Notes under the pieces: model-generated | Told to the model about the DNA's origin: nothing | The model's input: the letters and a program-made list of their open reading frames with translations, nothing else | Databases searched by the model: none | Part shown: positions 51,445 to 63,317 of the stretch, piece after piece | Layout: each line of letters opens with the position of its first letter | Numbering within the stretch: position 1 is the stretch's first letter | Position numbers and translations under genes: made by a program | NCBI GenBank assembly: GCA_033239525.1 | Contig: BSYO01000025.1 | Span: forward strand, 1,212,001 to 1,276,000 | DNA from: Nepenthes gracilis | Lineage: Eukaryota; Streptophyta; Magnoliopsida; Caryophyllales; Nepenthaceae | Direction of reading: 5' to 3' | DNA: 64,000 nucleotides

Positions 51445-52155
51445 ATGAATTCTTCTAATCTAACTTCTTTACAAGAACTCATTGTTAACGAACTAGACAG
51501 CTTAAATCCTATACCATCCATGCTTACGCTAGAGGTAATGAAAATAATATTATATATTTAGTAATTACTTTCGTCTTAATTAATAGATCCTTTCAATCCT
51601 ACTTTTTTGTAGGTGTCCACTTCTGACGAACTCATGGATATGGATCCCATTGAATCACCTCTGTTCATGATAATGAAAACAATATTGTATATTTTTAATA
51701 ATAATATTTGTTTTAATTAATGGATTATTTTAATTCTATTTCTTTGAAGGAGTTTACTCTTAAAGAACTCTTGGATATTGATCACATTGCATTATCTGAG
51801 TACATGGTAATGAAAATAATATTATATATTTTTAATAATTAATTTCGTCTTAATTAATGAATCTTTTTAATCTAACTTCTTTGCTGCAATCTAAGCTTAA
51901 AAAACTCTTGGGAAATGATCCCATGCCATCAGAATTTATGTCCGAGGTAATGAAAACAATATTATATATTTATAATAATTACTTTTGTCTTCCTTGTCAC
52001 GAGGTATACTCTATATACTCATTTATATGTATTTTTTAAATCAATATTCACTTTTTTCCTTTTAATTTTTCAAGCAAATTAAAATATAACATTACTTTTT
52101 TCCAACATTTTATTTGCTTTTTAATTTATTCTTCTAGAATCAAACAGACAATTGA
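51445..52155 (+). CDS. Mini-exon gene, U2 copy (hypothetical, best preserved)
   Basis: Candidate exons: A 51445-51534, B 51613-51669, C 51750-51806, D (from a CTAAG acceptor) 51896-51946, terminal 52138-52155 (NQTDN, stop). A-C-terminal gives 54 codons and A-C-D-terminal gives 71, all phase 0. B has a proper TAG acceptor but an AT donor. Only this copy has an AG that would let D be spliced in frame. The product would be small, acidic and built on repeats of a hydrophobic-helix plus D-P-[IM]-x-[SL] motif. It has no signal peptide or membrane segment and no family I recognise. Against U1, exon A has more replacement than silent differences and exon B is identical, so selection is not evident. 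A separate ATG at 51206 opens a 54-codon frame of HTHT-rich, unlikely protein. Confidence 0.35.
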
Positions 52156-52550
52156 TAGTTAAATTGCTGTATAATATTAAAGCATCTGATTATAAAATAT
52201 ATTTCAACCATGAAATTTATATTTATATAATATAAGCGTAAAATTATGTATATCTTATTATCATATGACCGTAATATATCAAAGTTATGTTGCTCTCTAG
52301 TATCTCAACACATAAGTGATTTTTTTTATTCAATTTTCTATCATTTTCCCAAAAATTAAGACATAAAATAGCTTGAAGAAGCATCTTCGTTGAGATTAAA
52401 CTTCAGTTGTATCAAATTACCATTTTTTTATAGGATTCAATGAAAAAGATAAGATTAGAAAAGAATCATATTTTAAAAATACAATCTCACACTCTCTCTA
52501 TTTGCCTATTTAATTCTAATTATGAATTAGATTACGTCATTACAGATTAC

Positions 52551-53583
52551 TGAGTCTTGACCCTACACACCATTACAATAAATAAGAGGTCAGGTATCGG
52601 CAGAATGTTATTCCACCAAAAATATTCTAACGCTCAAGTCAGCAACAAACCTTTGAAATTCAATAAGGTAAACTGAAACGTAAAACGAGATAGGAAGCGT
52701 GATTAAGATTGGTGGGAGTATTGGCCTTTAGATGTTAGAGACGTTCCCATGACTCATCGAGAGTATGGTTTCCCAACCCGATGTTCATAGGGAACAAGTG
52801 GGAAGTTACGTCCTGGAAGCATGGAAACTTTGAAGGGCGGATCTCAGGGAGTGGGCGAAGTCTCTGCAATCTGAAGGCTTGGAGTGTAATTAGCAAAGTA
52901 AATGATTGCTCGCTTAGGTATGAGCATTAGTATGCTCAAGGATTTTTCTGTAGTAATACTGCGTTGTCTTTTTTGCGCCTGTATTCGTGTCTCAGATCGT
53001 ATCCTCCAAAGTGGCGACTCTATGGGGTTATATAGACGGTGGAGAGGGAGACCTTCCTTGGCCAAGAAGGCGTGATCTCTGTCTCGTGTTGAACGGCTTT
53101 CCTTGAGTAGGAAGGCTTGACTGGTACAATCTGATTGGATCGTTTTCTTTCTGAACGAGTAATGGGTCTCCAAATTATTTACCTTCATTCTGTGCTTTTG
53201 TTACCGTTAGACTCCATTGTAGGCAGGAAGAGAAAATCGGGCGCCTTCCTCATGGGAAAGATACTGAATCTGTTGATGCCTTCTTTGGAGGAGAATGGCT
53301 TCAAGGTAAGCGTGAAATCAAGGAAAATAACCATTGCTTGTCGTGTACGGAAATGTTCGCCAAATTGGGCCTGGTCCACATTAGGTTTTTTATCTTTTCG
53401 TGGCCTGCTGCTACAGTACTTCCGGTCAACAAGAATGTTGACCATCTTGAGGGAGCGCGTTGGCCGCCTGATTGGTGCTCCATGCGGTCAACGCTAGCGT
53501 TGACCGTCTAACACTCGTCTGGACTTTTCTAGACTTTCGGCCATTTTTCTTATTGGGCCTGCCTACTATAGTTCTACCTGTCA
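52551..53583 (-). mobile_element. Solo LTR Z2 inside module U2
   Basis: The plus strand begins TGAGTCTTGACC and ends CTACCTGTCA, giving clean TG...CA ends. The minus-strand TATA box is CCGTCTATATAACCCC near 53035. The palindrome at 53485-53506 is perfect and built on GGTCAACG, and there is a second imperfect one at 53423-53443. The insertion is at the same place as Z1 and Z3, so it predates the module duplications. Confidence 0.65.
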
Positions 53584-54984
53584 GAATTCATGAGTCTTTT
53601 CTTAGTTTTCAATTTGTATTCCTCAATTTTTAGCTATATTAGTCGTTCTATCTAACAAATTATTAATTATTCATATTTTATACTATATAAGTCTCTATAT
53701 TTAAGATAAATTTTAATACAATCAAAGTGTTTATAATTATGTGATCTAATTTTTATAAGTTTGAGCAATAGAAATAATCTCTTTATAACATAATATAATA
53801 CTGCGTGTAATAAATATTAAAGTGATACAATCATTCCTTATACCTCATACAGAGTGAAACTTTTGTGTATCAAATTACCAATTTTTATAGGATTCAATGA
53901 CAAAGATAAGATTAGAAAAGAATCTTATTTTAAAAATGCATTCTCACACACTCTCTCTTTGTCTATTTAAATCTAATTATGAATTATATGCTAGCTATGT
54001 TTTTTGTATTAGCCTTAATTTGAAAAACAGTCATATATTTTTGATAAAATTTTTAATTTTATCTTAAAAATGACAAATTTATTTAACAAAATGTGTGAAA
54101 AATAAGAATTATTTTACAAACATAAGTTGCATCAAAGGATGAGTTAATAAATAGTTTTTTTTTTCCTTTTAAATGATAAAATAATCTCTTTATCATTGAA
54201 AAATAAAAACATATATTAGATGTTTTCAAAACCTATGATACAACAATTTTCTATGTTAAGCCACCATCCTAGCAAGAGCCCCCCTTTTTTAATGCAGTTT
54301 CCTAACTACAAATGGGGAATGGTCAAGGTGGAGATGCCTAAAGTCATGCGAGAAGTTTCTATGGAGCCATTGATTAAAAATATCAATAATATTGAAGAGA
54401 TATTTTTTAGCTACTTTTTCGATATTTTTTAATAATTTGATATTTTACATGTATACATATTAATAGATTTATATGAAAATAAATGAATAATTTAAGATTG
54501 AATCACTTTCTTATAAACTTTATGTCATTTTGTACATATTTTTTTATCTATTACTGATGAGTAGCCATTTATGCAAATATGATGAACATATATGCTTATT
54601 TTGGACAAAATTTCCGTGACTGAATAGTGCATGAAGGGTTGCACTTGCACCGATAAATTTTACTGTAGCATTCAAAATGTGTTTAACTTGGGAGTTGACA
54701 TTTGAATATCAAATGCAACTATAAAAAATAAAGTTATTTGCGATTTAGCAATTCATTTGAATTTCAAATCATATTTTATTCTCTATCAATTTTGAATATA
54801 TTATTTTAATCATTTTGTACAATATTTTTACCTTTTATTTCATCTCATTTGCTTTTTTATAATTCATTGCTTGGATTATTCATTGTTGGGATTGTAATCT
54901 AAGGTGTTTTGGTCGATTTGTTACAACTGGACTCATAAGTAGTAGGTATATGTAAATTCATATAAAATTTTAAATTATTTTCAA

Positions 54985-55188
54985 ATGGGGTTTTTCATAT
55001 ATAATTCATATTTTTATTATAGTGTGACTATTAATTTACATATGTTATTATCTTCTCTAATTATAAATTCGAATAAAGGGTTTAGTAATCAATTATTTAT
55101 AAATTTGTTCTCAATTTTACATGAAATGAGTTTTGTTAGACCTGTTTTATATATTATATTATTTAGAAATATTTTTAACAGTAACTAA
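54985..55188 (+). other. Open frame in block V, 67 codons (unrecognised)
   Basis: Starts MGFFIYNSYFYYSV and is open to 55188. The U1 counterpart at about 49970 has ACG in place of the ATG, and the U3 counterpart is altered at its start. The frame is very AT-rich and matches no family I recognise. It is probably chance, but its length is kept between copies. Confidence 0.15.
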
Positions 55189-55461
55189 AAATCTCCTCAA
55201 AATATTTTTTAAAAATATAAGATAAACTTGACAATGATAACTAGCCTGACAAAACCCATGCTCTAAGACAGCACTAATCAATGATCATATAGAAAGGTAA
55301 ACATTACAAACATTATAATATCGTACTAAATCAATAATCAATAGTCATATAATAAACTACATGTTTGCACTAAGTCATGATGAGGAATGGCTCATATAAA
55401 ATATGATAATATCATATTAAATCAATAATCAATGGTCATGTAATAAACTACACGCTCTGAT

Positions 55462-57666
55462 TCGCTCTGATTGTTTGGGAATTACATGACGGAGCCCCCA
55501 GTATGGAATCTTTGGGTGAACGCGTCCAGTCTGGAAGAGGGTGTTCAACTGAATAGTGAGCGCCTACACGCTTAGGTTTGGTCGCTCGTCGACATAGCAA
55601 CCCGATGAGGGGTCATCGCCATAGCTAGTGCGATGGGTAGTGGATTGAGCATGTTGAGCCCCCCATCATGAGGATTACCATAGCTTTTGCAGGATCTACC
55701 ATTCTGCACAGGACCAATGAGAAGTATTGTCTCGGGATCAGCCATTCCAACCCCCAGGTTAGGCCTCTCGCTCCAGCGAGGCCGCTCGCGAGCAGAGGAT
55801 CAAACACTTTGGGACCTCTTTTTGGGTCACGCTTCTTGCCCTAGCAAAGAGAATGATAGGTTGCCCATTGATGTTGTAGGAGGTTTCTTTATGGGCAAAA
55901 AGTTGCTGGTCATCCTGGGAATAACGAAGGCGCCACTGCTGGGGCTTTCACCTTGTGCTCCGGGACTGAGTCAAACTTTCTTTCGGGAGTGGGCTTTGTC
56001 TCTCGAATCCTCCCAAACATCAAGATCGTCAGACGGATGAGTTTTTCCTTTGGCGGGGCGTCTCTTCCCTCGAATTCTCCTTTTGGGTGCTAACACTTGT
56101 GGAAGGAGCCTCCAGCCGCTATCCGTTCAGACGAACGCATAGGGTCTGGGTGGGTTGAAGCGTGATGCCCTGTTTAGTGACAAGCAAATGCTCATCGAAG
56201 GCAGATTGCACATCGTCATGGATACCCAGGGGGTCGTCACCATGGAAGGGATATCTCTGGCCAACGTGCTAGTTGGAGCATGCATATTGATTGTGCTTGT
56301 TTGCCGACATGTGGTGGTTAGACATTTTAGTCGTTCTCACAGACAATACTAATGATGTATTCATAGATCCGAATTATTATACAGATTAGGGAGTCACTTG
56401 ATTTTTTTCGAACGGTCAAACTAAAGCGGGTCTGGTCTCCAACACTTCAAACTTGAATCTTACACATTATAACTAACAAATAAAAGGTTAGAGAATGACA
56501 AAAATTTACTCTTTGATATATCCTATGACCCTCAAATCAAAAAATTTTCTCAGGTTGGGGAGTGGCTTAGAGGGAAGGATTGGGCTCCGCTGAGTGTGTT
56601 AGTTAGAGGGTGGCTTAGAGAGACAGATGATTAAACTTTTTTGAGTACGCCCAACCAAGAGGTAACTTAAAGAGATTGAGGATTGGGCTCTACTAAGTGT
56701 ACCCGACCGATGGGTGGCTTAGAGAGATGGAAGATTGGGATCCGCTGAATGCACTTGATCGAGAGATCCCTTAGAGAGATGGACGATCGGACTCTATTAA
56801 TTGCGCCTGATAGAGGGGTAGCTTTGAGAGATAAAAGATTAGGATCCAATAAGTACATTTGATCAAAAGGTGGTTTAGAGAGATGGATTACTAGACGCCA
56901 CTGAATGTGCCCGGCCAAAGGGAGGCTTATTAGAGAGAGAGTTTTGCACTCATCGAGGAGTGGCTGGTTGATAAATGCTCTCGTAGGCGGGAGGCTAACC
57001 AGAGGAGAAAACGATCCTTGGGCGTTGATGATGATGAGAGAAACACTCATCGATCATCTCTCTGGTTACATATGAAGGGGCTCTCTGTGCCACACTCTAC
57101 GAGCCACCTTCACCGACCTTGCAGCACGAGGACTTGGAGGTAGTGGAAGGCCTGCACAACCATTGACAAGAGTAGGAAAATGAGACCTCTTGGGGGATGA
57201 GAAAAGAGTGGGCATGCCTTCTGGGTCTTCTCTTTGTACACTCATTTTTCTCCTTTTCCTCTCTTTTCTCCATCTACTTCTGTCTCATCGAGGTCCCCTT
57301 ACCTGTAGGGACAAAAGAATATTTATAGTATAGGAATGGATTCAGTCTTACTTGGGCATCAAGGCTAACTGCAAGATATCCCTTCCTTTATTGGGGCGAT
57401 CACGAAAATCACCACGTGGCGATTGTCTCTTCGGAAAGATTTGAAAAATCGTGATTGTCATCCTAAGAGGCGCACGATCTGGGATATAATATTTTGGGCA
57501 TATTTGTTAAGTTGCTTATGGCGGTTTTTGCAAAAATTGTCCAACTGATGGGTTAGAGCCTTAGAGATGGAGTCACTGGGACGAAGTTGTGGGCTTGGAG
57601 AGAGCTCCATCAGATCATTGATCCGCTATAATCTGGACTATGGGTCGGCCCATAATATTGGACCCA
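55462..57666 (-). mobile_element. Truncated copy of the LARD-like element
   Basis: 55462-56352 matches 42897-43787 of the large element, and 56353-57666 matches its 5' LTR, with the primer-binding site reading TTAGTATTGTCTGTGAGAAC. The left side is cut off at GCTCTGATTGTTTGGG, where it abuts the 55195-55455 repeats. Being followed by block X, as the first copy is, it was carried here by segmental duplication rather than by independent insertion. Confidence 0.8.
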
Positions 57667-58245
57667 TTGAAATATATGGATGATATTTTCAAGAAGAGAA
57701 ACAGTAATAAATAGTGGGTCTTCTTCATGATTTGTAGCACGTGCTGATTAAGGTGAATGTCCTTCATCATAGAAATTGCCTAATTTAAAAACTAATTTAA
57801 TTAAAATATCCATATCATAAAGACCTAAAAAACTATTATTATGATTTTTTAAAAAAAAATAAATCTGAACAGTTGATTCTTCAATCCAACTGTCATCGTG
57901 GATCCCTTATCATGGTGTCATCATGATCCAAAACAGCCCCCAGCCATCCCAATTGGGGGGGTCCAATTTGAAGATTCCAACTTTTATTCTGGTTGGTTAA
58001 GTTTGGAAATGATTTTATCATACTGCAACATTTAGGACTAGGAATTCATGGGTCTTTTCTTAGTTTTCAATTTATATTCCTCAATTTCTAACTGTATTAG
58101 TCATTCTATCTAACAGATTATTAATTATTCATATTTTATACTATATAAGCCTCTGTATTTAAGATAAATTTTAATACAATCAAAAAGTTTATAATCATGT
58201 GATCTAATTTTTATAAGTTTGAGTAAGAAAAATAATCTCTTTATA

Positions 58246-58675
58246 ATGTCATTAAATCAAACTTTTCGTCATTTTTTTCTCTAATATCTTACAATTATAT
58301 AAAAAGAAAAATCATTTAGTAAAATTAGAAATAACACGTAATATTCAGTATATTTATAATTAATTTATAGACTAAAGTTGAAGACAAAGACGGTAAATAA
58401 TGCTATCATATTAATTATGTCGTTAAACTAAATTCTTTGTTATTTTTTTCCTCTAATATCTTACAATTACATCAAAAGAAATATAATTTAGTAAAATTAA
58501 AAATAATACGCAATATTCAGCATATTGTATAACTGATTCATAGACTAAAGTCAACGACAAAGATGATAAATAAAGCCGTCAAATTAATTATGTCGTCGGA
58601 CTAAATTTTTCGTCATTTTTTTCTCTAACGTCTTATAATTATGGCAAAAGAAATATAATATATTAAATTTAGAAT
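58246..58675. repeat. ~172-bp tandem repeats upstream of the U3 TATA box
   Basis: Units start at 58246, 58417 and 58590, about 2.5 copies, as in U1. Confidence 0.85.
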
Positions 58676-58690
58676 AGTTCAAAATTTTGC

Positions 58691-58697
58691 TATAAAA
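58691..58697 (+). promoter_or_regulatory. TATA box of the U3 mini-exon gene
   Basis: TATAAAA in GCTATAAAACTTGCATTC, with one change from the U1/U2 context just downstream. Confidence 0.45.
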
Positions 58698-59031
58698 CTT
58701 GCATTCTAGTTAGTAGCTCCACCACCATTGAGATCAAGCCATTCCTTTGTTTATCTACCTGAATCTTTTTATTAATCCCTCCAAAATCATTACTTTATGG
58801 ATCTTAATATCTCAGAATTTTGGCAGGTGCTCGAACCACCAGACTTATTCCATGCTGCCACATTTTCCACCATTTCCAGCTCACACCCACACACGCTCAC
58901 TCACACACAGTAGCAAGATATATATATATATATACACACACACCCTCACACACATAGGTCAAGCCATTGTCTTGTTTATCTACCTAAATCTTTTATTAAT
59001 CTTTTTTTAATCTCTCTAAAATCCTTAATTT

Positions 59032-59764
59032 ATGAATTCTTTTAATTTAACTTCTTTACAGAAACTCACTGTTAACGAACTAGACAACTTAAATCCTATA
59101 CCATCCATGCTTACATTAGAGGTAATAAAAATAATATTATATATTTTTAGTAATTACTTTTGTCTTAATTAATAGATCCTTTTAGTCCTACTTCTTTGTG
59201 GGTGTCCACTTCTGACCAACTCATGGATATGGATCCCATTGAATCACCTCTGTTCATGGTAATGAAAAAAATATTTTATATTTTTAATAATTACATTTGT
59301 TTTAATTAATGGATCATTTTAATTCTATTTTTTTGAAGGAGTTTACTCTTAAAGAACTCTTGGATATTGATCCCATTGCATTATCTGAGTACATGGTAAT
59401 GAAAATAATATTATATATTTTTAATAATTACTTTCATCTTAATTAATGAATCTTTTTAATCTAACTTCTTTGCTGCAATCTAAACTTAAAAAACTCTTGG
59501 GCAATGATCCCATGCCATTAGAATTTATTCCAAGGTAATGAAAACAATATTATATATTTTTAATAATTACTTTCGTCTTTCTTGTCACGAGATACACTCT
59601 ATATACTCATTTATATGTATTTTTTTTTAAATCAATATTCACTTTTAATAGTTTATTTACTTTTTTCCTTTTAATTTTTCAAGCAAATTAAAATATAACA
59701 TTACTTTTTTTCAACATTTTATTTTCTTTTTAATTTATTCTTCTAGAATCAAACAGACAATTGA
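59032..59764 (+). CDS. Mini-exon gene, U3 copy (hypothetical, partly damaged)
   Basis: Exons: A 59032-59121, B 59202-59258, C 59339-59395, D 59446-59534, terminal 59747-59764 (NQTDN, stop). B keeps a normal GT donor, unlike U1 and U2, but its acceptor is TGG instead of TAG. D is one base shorter (89 instead of 90) and so is out of frame. The A-C-terminal path is still open with GT/AG borders and phase 0, giving 54 codons as in the other modules. The damage differs between copies while this minimal path survives in all three. That is suggestive, not proof, of use. Confidence 0.3.
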
Positions 59765-60158
59765 CAGCTAAATTACTGTATAATATTAAAGCATCTGATT
59801 ATAAAATATATTTCAACTATGAAATTTATATTTATATAATATAAGAGTAAAATTATGTATATCTTATTATCATATGACCGTAATATGTCAAAGTTATGTC
59901 GTCCTCTAGTATCTCAACACAGAAGTGATTTTTTTTATTCAGTTTTCTATCATTTTCCCAAAAATTAAGACATAAAATAGCTTGAAGAAGTATCTTGGTT
60001 GAAATTAAACTTCAGTTGTATCAAATTACCATTTTTTATAGGATTCAATGACAAAGATAAGATTAGAAAAGAATCATATTTTAAAAATACAATCTCACAC
60101 TCTCTCTATTTGCCTATTTAATTCTAATTATGAATTAGATTACGTCATTATAAATTAT

Positions 60159-61196
60159 CGAGTCTGGACCCTACATACCATTACAATAAACAAGAGGTCA
60201 GGTATTGACGAAATATTATTTCACTGAAAATATTTTGACGCTCAAATTAATAACAAGCCTTTGAAATTGAAGAATGTAAACTAAAACGTAAACGAGATAG
60301 GGAACGAGATTAAGATTGGTGGGAGTGTTGGCCTTTAGATGTTAGAAACGTTCCCGTGACTTATCGAGAGTATGGTTTCCCAACTCGATGTTCATAGGAA
60401 ATAAGTGGGAAGCTACGTCCTGAAAGCGTGGAAGCTTTGAAGGACGGATCTCGGGGAGTGAGCGAAGTCTTTGCAATCTAAAGACTTGGAGTGGAATTAG
60501 CAAAGTAAATGATTGCTCGCTTAGGTATGAGAGTTAGTATGCTCAAAGATTTTTCTTTAATAGCACTACGTTGTTTTTTTTTTTTTTTGTGTATGTATTT
60601 ATGTCTCAGATCGTGTCCTTCAGAGTGGCGACTCTGTGGGGTTATATAGATGGTGGGGAGGGAGACCTTCCTTAGCCAAGAAGGTGTGATCCTTATCTCG
60701 TGTTGGGTGGCTTTCCTTGAGTAGGAAGACTTGACTGGTGCAATCTGATGGGATCGTTTTCTTTCTGAGCAGGTAACATGTCTTCAAATTATTTGCCTTC
60801 CTTATGTACTTTTGTTACCGTTAGGACCCATTGTAAGCACGAAGAGGGAATCTGGTGCCTTCCTCATGGGAAGGACGTTGAATCTGTTGATGCATTCTTT
60901 GGAGGAGAATGGCTTGAAGGAAGACGTGAAATCAAGGAAAATGACTATTGCTTGTTGTATACGGAAACGTCCGCCAAATTGGGCCTAGCCCATATTAGGG
61001 TTTTTATCTTTTCTCGGCTTACTGTTACGGTACTTCCGGTCAATAGGAATGTTAACCGTCTTGAGGGAGCGCGTTGGCCGCTTGGTTGGTGCTCTATGCA
61101 GTCAACGCTAGCGTTGACCGTCTAACAAACGTTTGGGCTGTTCTAAACTTTGAGCCGTTTTTCTTATTAGCCTGCCTGCTATGGGCCTACCCATCA
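60159..61196 (-). mobile_element. Solo LTR Z3 inside module U3
   Basis: Same position and structure as Z1 and Z2. The minus-strand TATA is CCATCTATATAACCCC near 60640. The first palindrome is broken by changes (GGTCAATAGGAATGTTAACC), and the second keeps TCAACGCTAGCGTTGA. The left end is CG and the right end is CCCATCA. Confidence 0.6.
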
Positions 61197-61449
61197 GAAT
61201 TCATGGGTCTTTTCTTAGTTTTCAATTTGTATTCCTCAACTTCTAGTTGTATTAGTCATTCTATCTAACAGATTATTAATTATTCATATTTTATACTATA
61301 TAAGCCTCTGTATTTAAGATAAATTTTAATACAATCAAAGTGTTTATAATCATGTGATCTAATTTTTATAAGTTTAAGCAATAGAAATAATTTCTTTATA
61401 ACATAATATAATACTGCGTGTAATAAATATTAAAGTGATCCAATCATTC

Positions 61450-62290
61450 CTTATACTTCATATTGTATAATTGATTCATACTCTAGAGTCTATTACAAAG
61501 ACAATAAATAGAGCCTTTTTATTCAATTATGTCATTAAAAATCCAATTAAAATTATATGTCATGTTTTTTTAATTTCTAATGTTTTATAAAATTTTAATT
61601 TTATCTTAAAAAAATGACTAATTTATTTAGCAAAATTGTAAAATTGATATTTTCAAACATAAGTTGCAAAATTGATTAATAAAAGATAAAAAATAAAAAG
61701 CCTTCCTATTGATTATGTCATTAAATCAAACTTTTCATTTTCATTTTTCTCTAATATCTCTTTTATAATTCTAACTAAAAGAAAAATAATTTAGTAAAAT
61801 TAGAAATAGCCATTGATTAAAATTCAATAATATTTATAATTAATATTTTTAATAATTTGATATTTTAATTTTATGAAAATAAATAAATAAATAAAGCCAT
61901 CACTTTATATAAACTTTATATCATTTAAACTAAATTCTTTTTATTTTTTCCTCTAATATCTTACAATTATGATGAAAAGAAATATATTTTAGTAAAATTA
62001 TGACTGAAATAAGGGTTGCACTTGCACCGGTGAATATTCAGCATATTGTTTAACTTGGGAGTTGGCATTTATAGACTAAAGTTATTTGACAAAGGCGATA
62101 ATTAAAGCCGTCATTTTAATTCTATCAATATTGAATATATTAAATTTATCGTCATTTTTTTCTCTTTTATTTCATCTCATTTGCTTTTTTATAATTCATT
62201 GCTTGGATTATTCAAATTGTAAAATATAATATATTAAATTTAGAATAGTTCAAAATTTTAATTTATTTTCAAACCGGGTTTTTTCTATAC
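61450..62290. other. Interleaved mosaic of promoter-repeat and V sequences
   Basis: This stretch alternates, every ~15-60 bases, between sequence matching 50450-51096 (promoter repeats) and sequence matching 48980-49970 (block V). Both parents run in their own left-to-right order. V-type: TTTTAATTTTATCTTA at about 61594 and GGGTTGCACTTGCACCGGT at about 62013. P-type: AGCCTTCCTATTGATTATG at about 61697 and AATATATTAAATTTAGAATA at about 62226. No coding content. Confidence 0.75.
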
Positions 62291-62780
62291 AATTCATATT
62301 TTTATTATAGTGTGACTATTAATTTACATATGTTATTATCTTCTCTAATTATAAATTCGAATAAAGGGTTTAGTAATCAATCATTTATAAATTTGTTCTC
62401 AACTTTACATGAAACGAGTTTTATTAGACCTGTTTTAAATATTATATTATTTAAAAATATTTTTAACAGTAACTAAAAATCTCCTCAAAATATTTTTTAA
62501 AAATATAAGATAAACTTGACAATGATAACTAGCCTGACAAAACCCATGCTCAAAGACAGCACTAATCAATGATCATATAGAAAGGTAAACATCACAAATA
62601 TTATAATATCGTACTAAATCAATAATCAATAGTCATATAATAAACTACATGTTTGCACTAAGTCATGATGAGGAATTGCTCATATAAAATATTATAATAT
62701 CATATTAAATCAATAATCAATGGTCATGTAATAAACTACATGATTGCACTAAGTCATGCTCAGGAATTGCTCATATAAAA

Positions 62781-63010
62781 TGCATCCTCTCAATGATGTC
62801 TAAAGACAGTAGTTTTAATATTTTTATTTAAGAAATTAACATAATTCAAAAGATGATGTTATTAAAGAAAGATTTAAGAAAAGGTTAATATTCTAACATA
62901 GCTTCTTATGTGGATTTATATATATATATATTTTAACTTGAAATGTGAATTAATCAGATATTCACTTCACACCTTATTTTAAAGAAGGTATATAGCACCA
63001 TTAAATCAAC
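62781..63010. other. AT-rich flank right of the array
   Basis: No recognisable feature apart from a (TA)n run near 62920. Confidence 0.5.
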
Positions 63011-63022
63011 TCCCATTAAATA

Positions 63023-63317
63023 GGATTTGGGGGCGCTGCGACGTGGGGAGCGTTGTAGCGCCGTACGACGCCGACGGGGGCCGTCAGATTTTGATCTGAC
63101 GGCTCCCATTTTTTTAAAAAAAAAAATTATAAAATCAAAAAATATATATATATATATAATCATTTTATTTTTAAATCAAAAACCAAAACAAAATAAAAAA
63201 AAAAAAACTCCTTTTCATTTTATATATAAACCCACGCCGTTGGATTTTTCAATCCAACGGCACGGGAGGGGGGGTCGCAAAGGCTGCGACGCGTACGGGC
63301 ATCGCAGCCCCCCACGT
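63023..63317. mobile_element. GC-rich non-autonomous DNA element with internal hairpins
   Basis: A 295-bp insert flanked by a perfect 12-bp direct repeat TCCCATTAAATA (63011-63022 and 63318-63329). The ends are imperfect inverted repeats (TGGGGGCGCTGCGACG against TGGGGGGCTGCGATGC, read inward). Inside are two perfect hairpins: GCCGTCAGAT/ATCTGACGGC with a 4-base loop near 63079-63102, and GCCGTTGGATT/AATCCAACGGC near 63236-63261. Long target repeats and GC-rich ends fit a MULE-type non-autonomous transposon, although the TIR is short for that class. Confidence 0.65.

Larger units (their letters stand above)
50178..55460. repeat. Array module U2
   Basis: Same order as U1, joined directly to the end of V at CCTCAAAAT/TTAGGATTAG. 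W is 50178-50450, promoter repeats 50520-51090, the gene 51100-52155, LTR Z2 52551-53583, second W from 53584, and V to 55195. A 260-bp extension of ~120-bp repeats (ATCAATAATCAATRGTCATR words) follows until the element fragment at 55462 interrupts it. Confidence 0.8.
58029..62780. repeat. Array module U3
   Basis: W 58029-58240, promoter repeats 58246-58680, gene 58691-59764, LTR Z3 60159-61196, second W 61197-61440, an anomalous mosaic 61450-62290, V tail to 62480, and the ~120-bp-repeat extension to about 62780. It follows LTR copy c and block X just as U1 follows LTR b and X. Confidence 0.8.
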
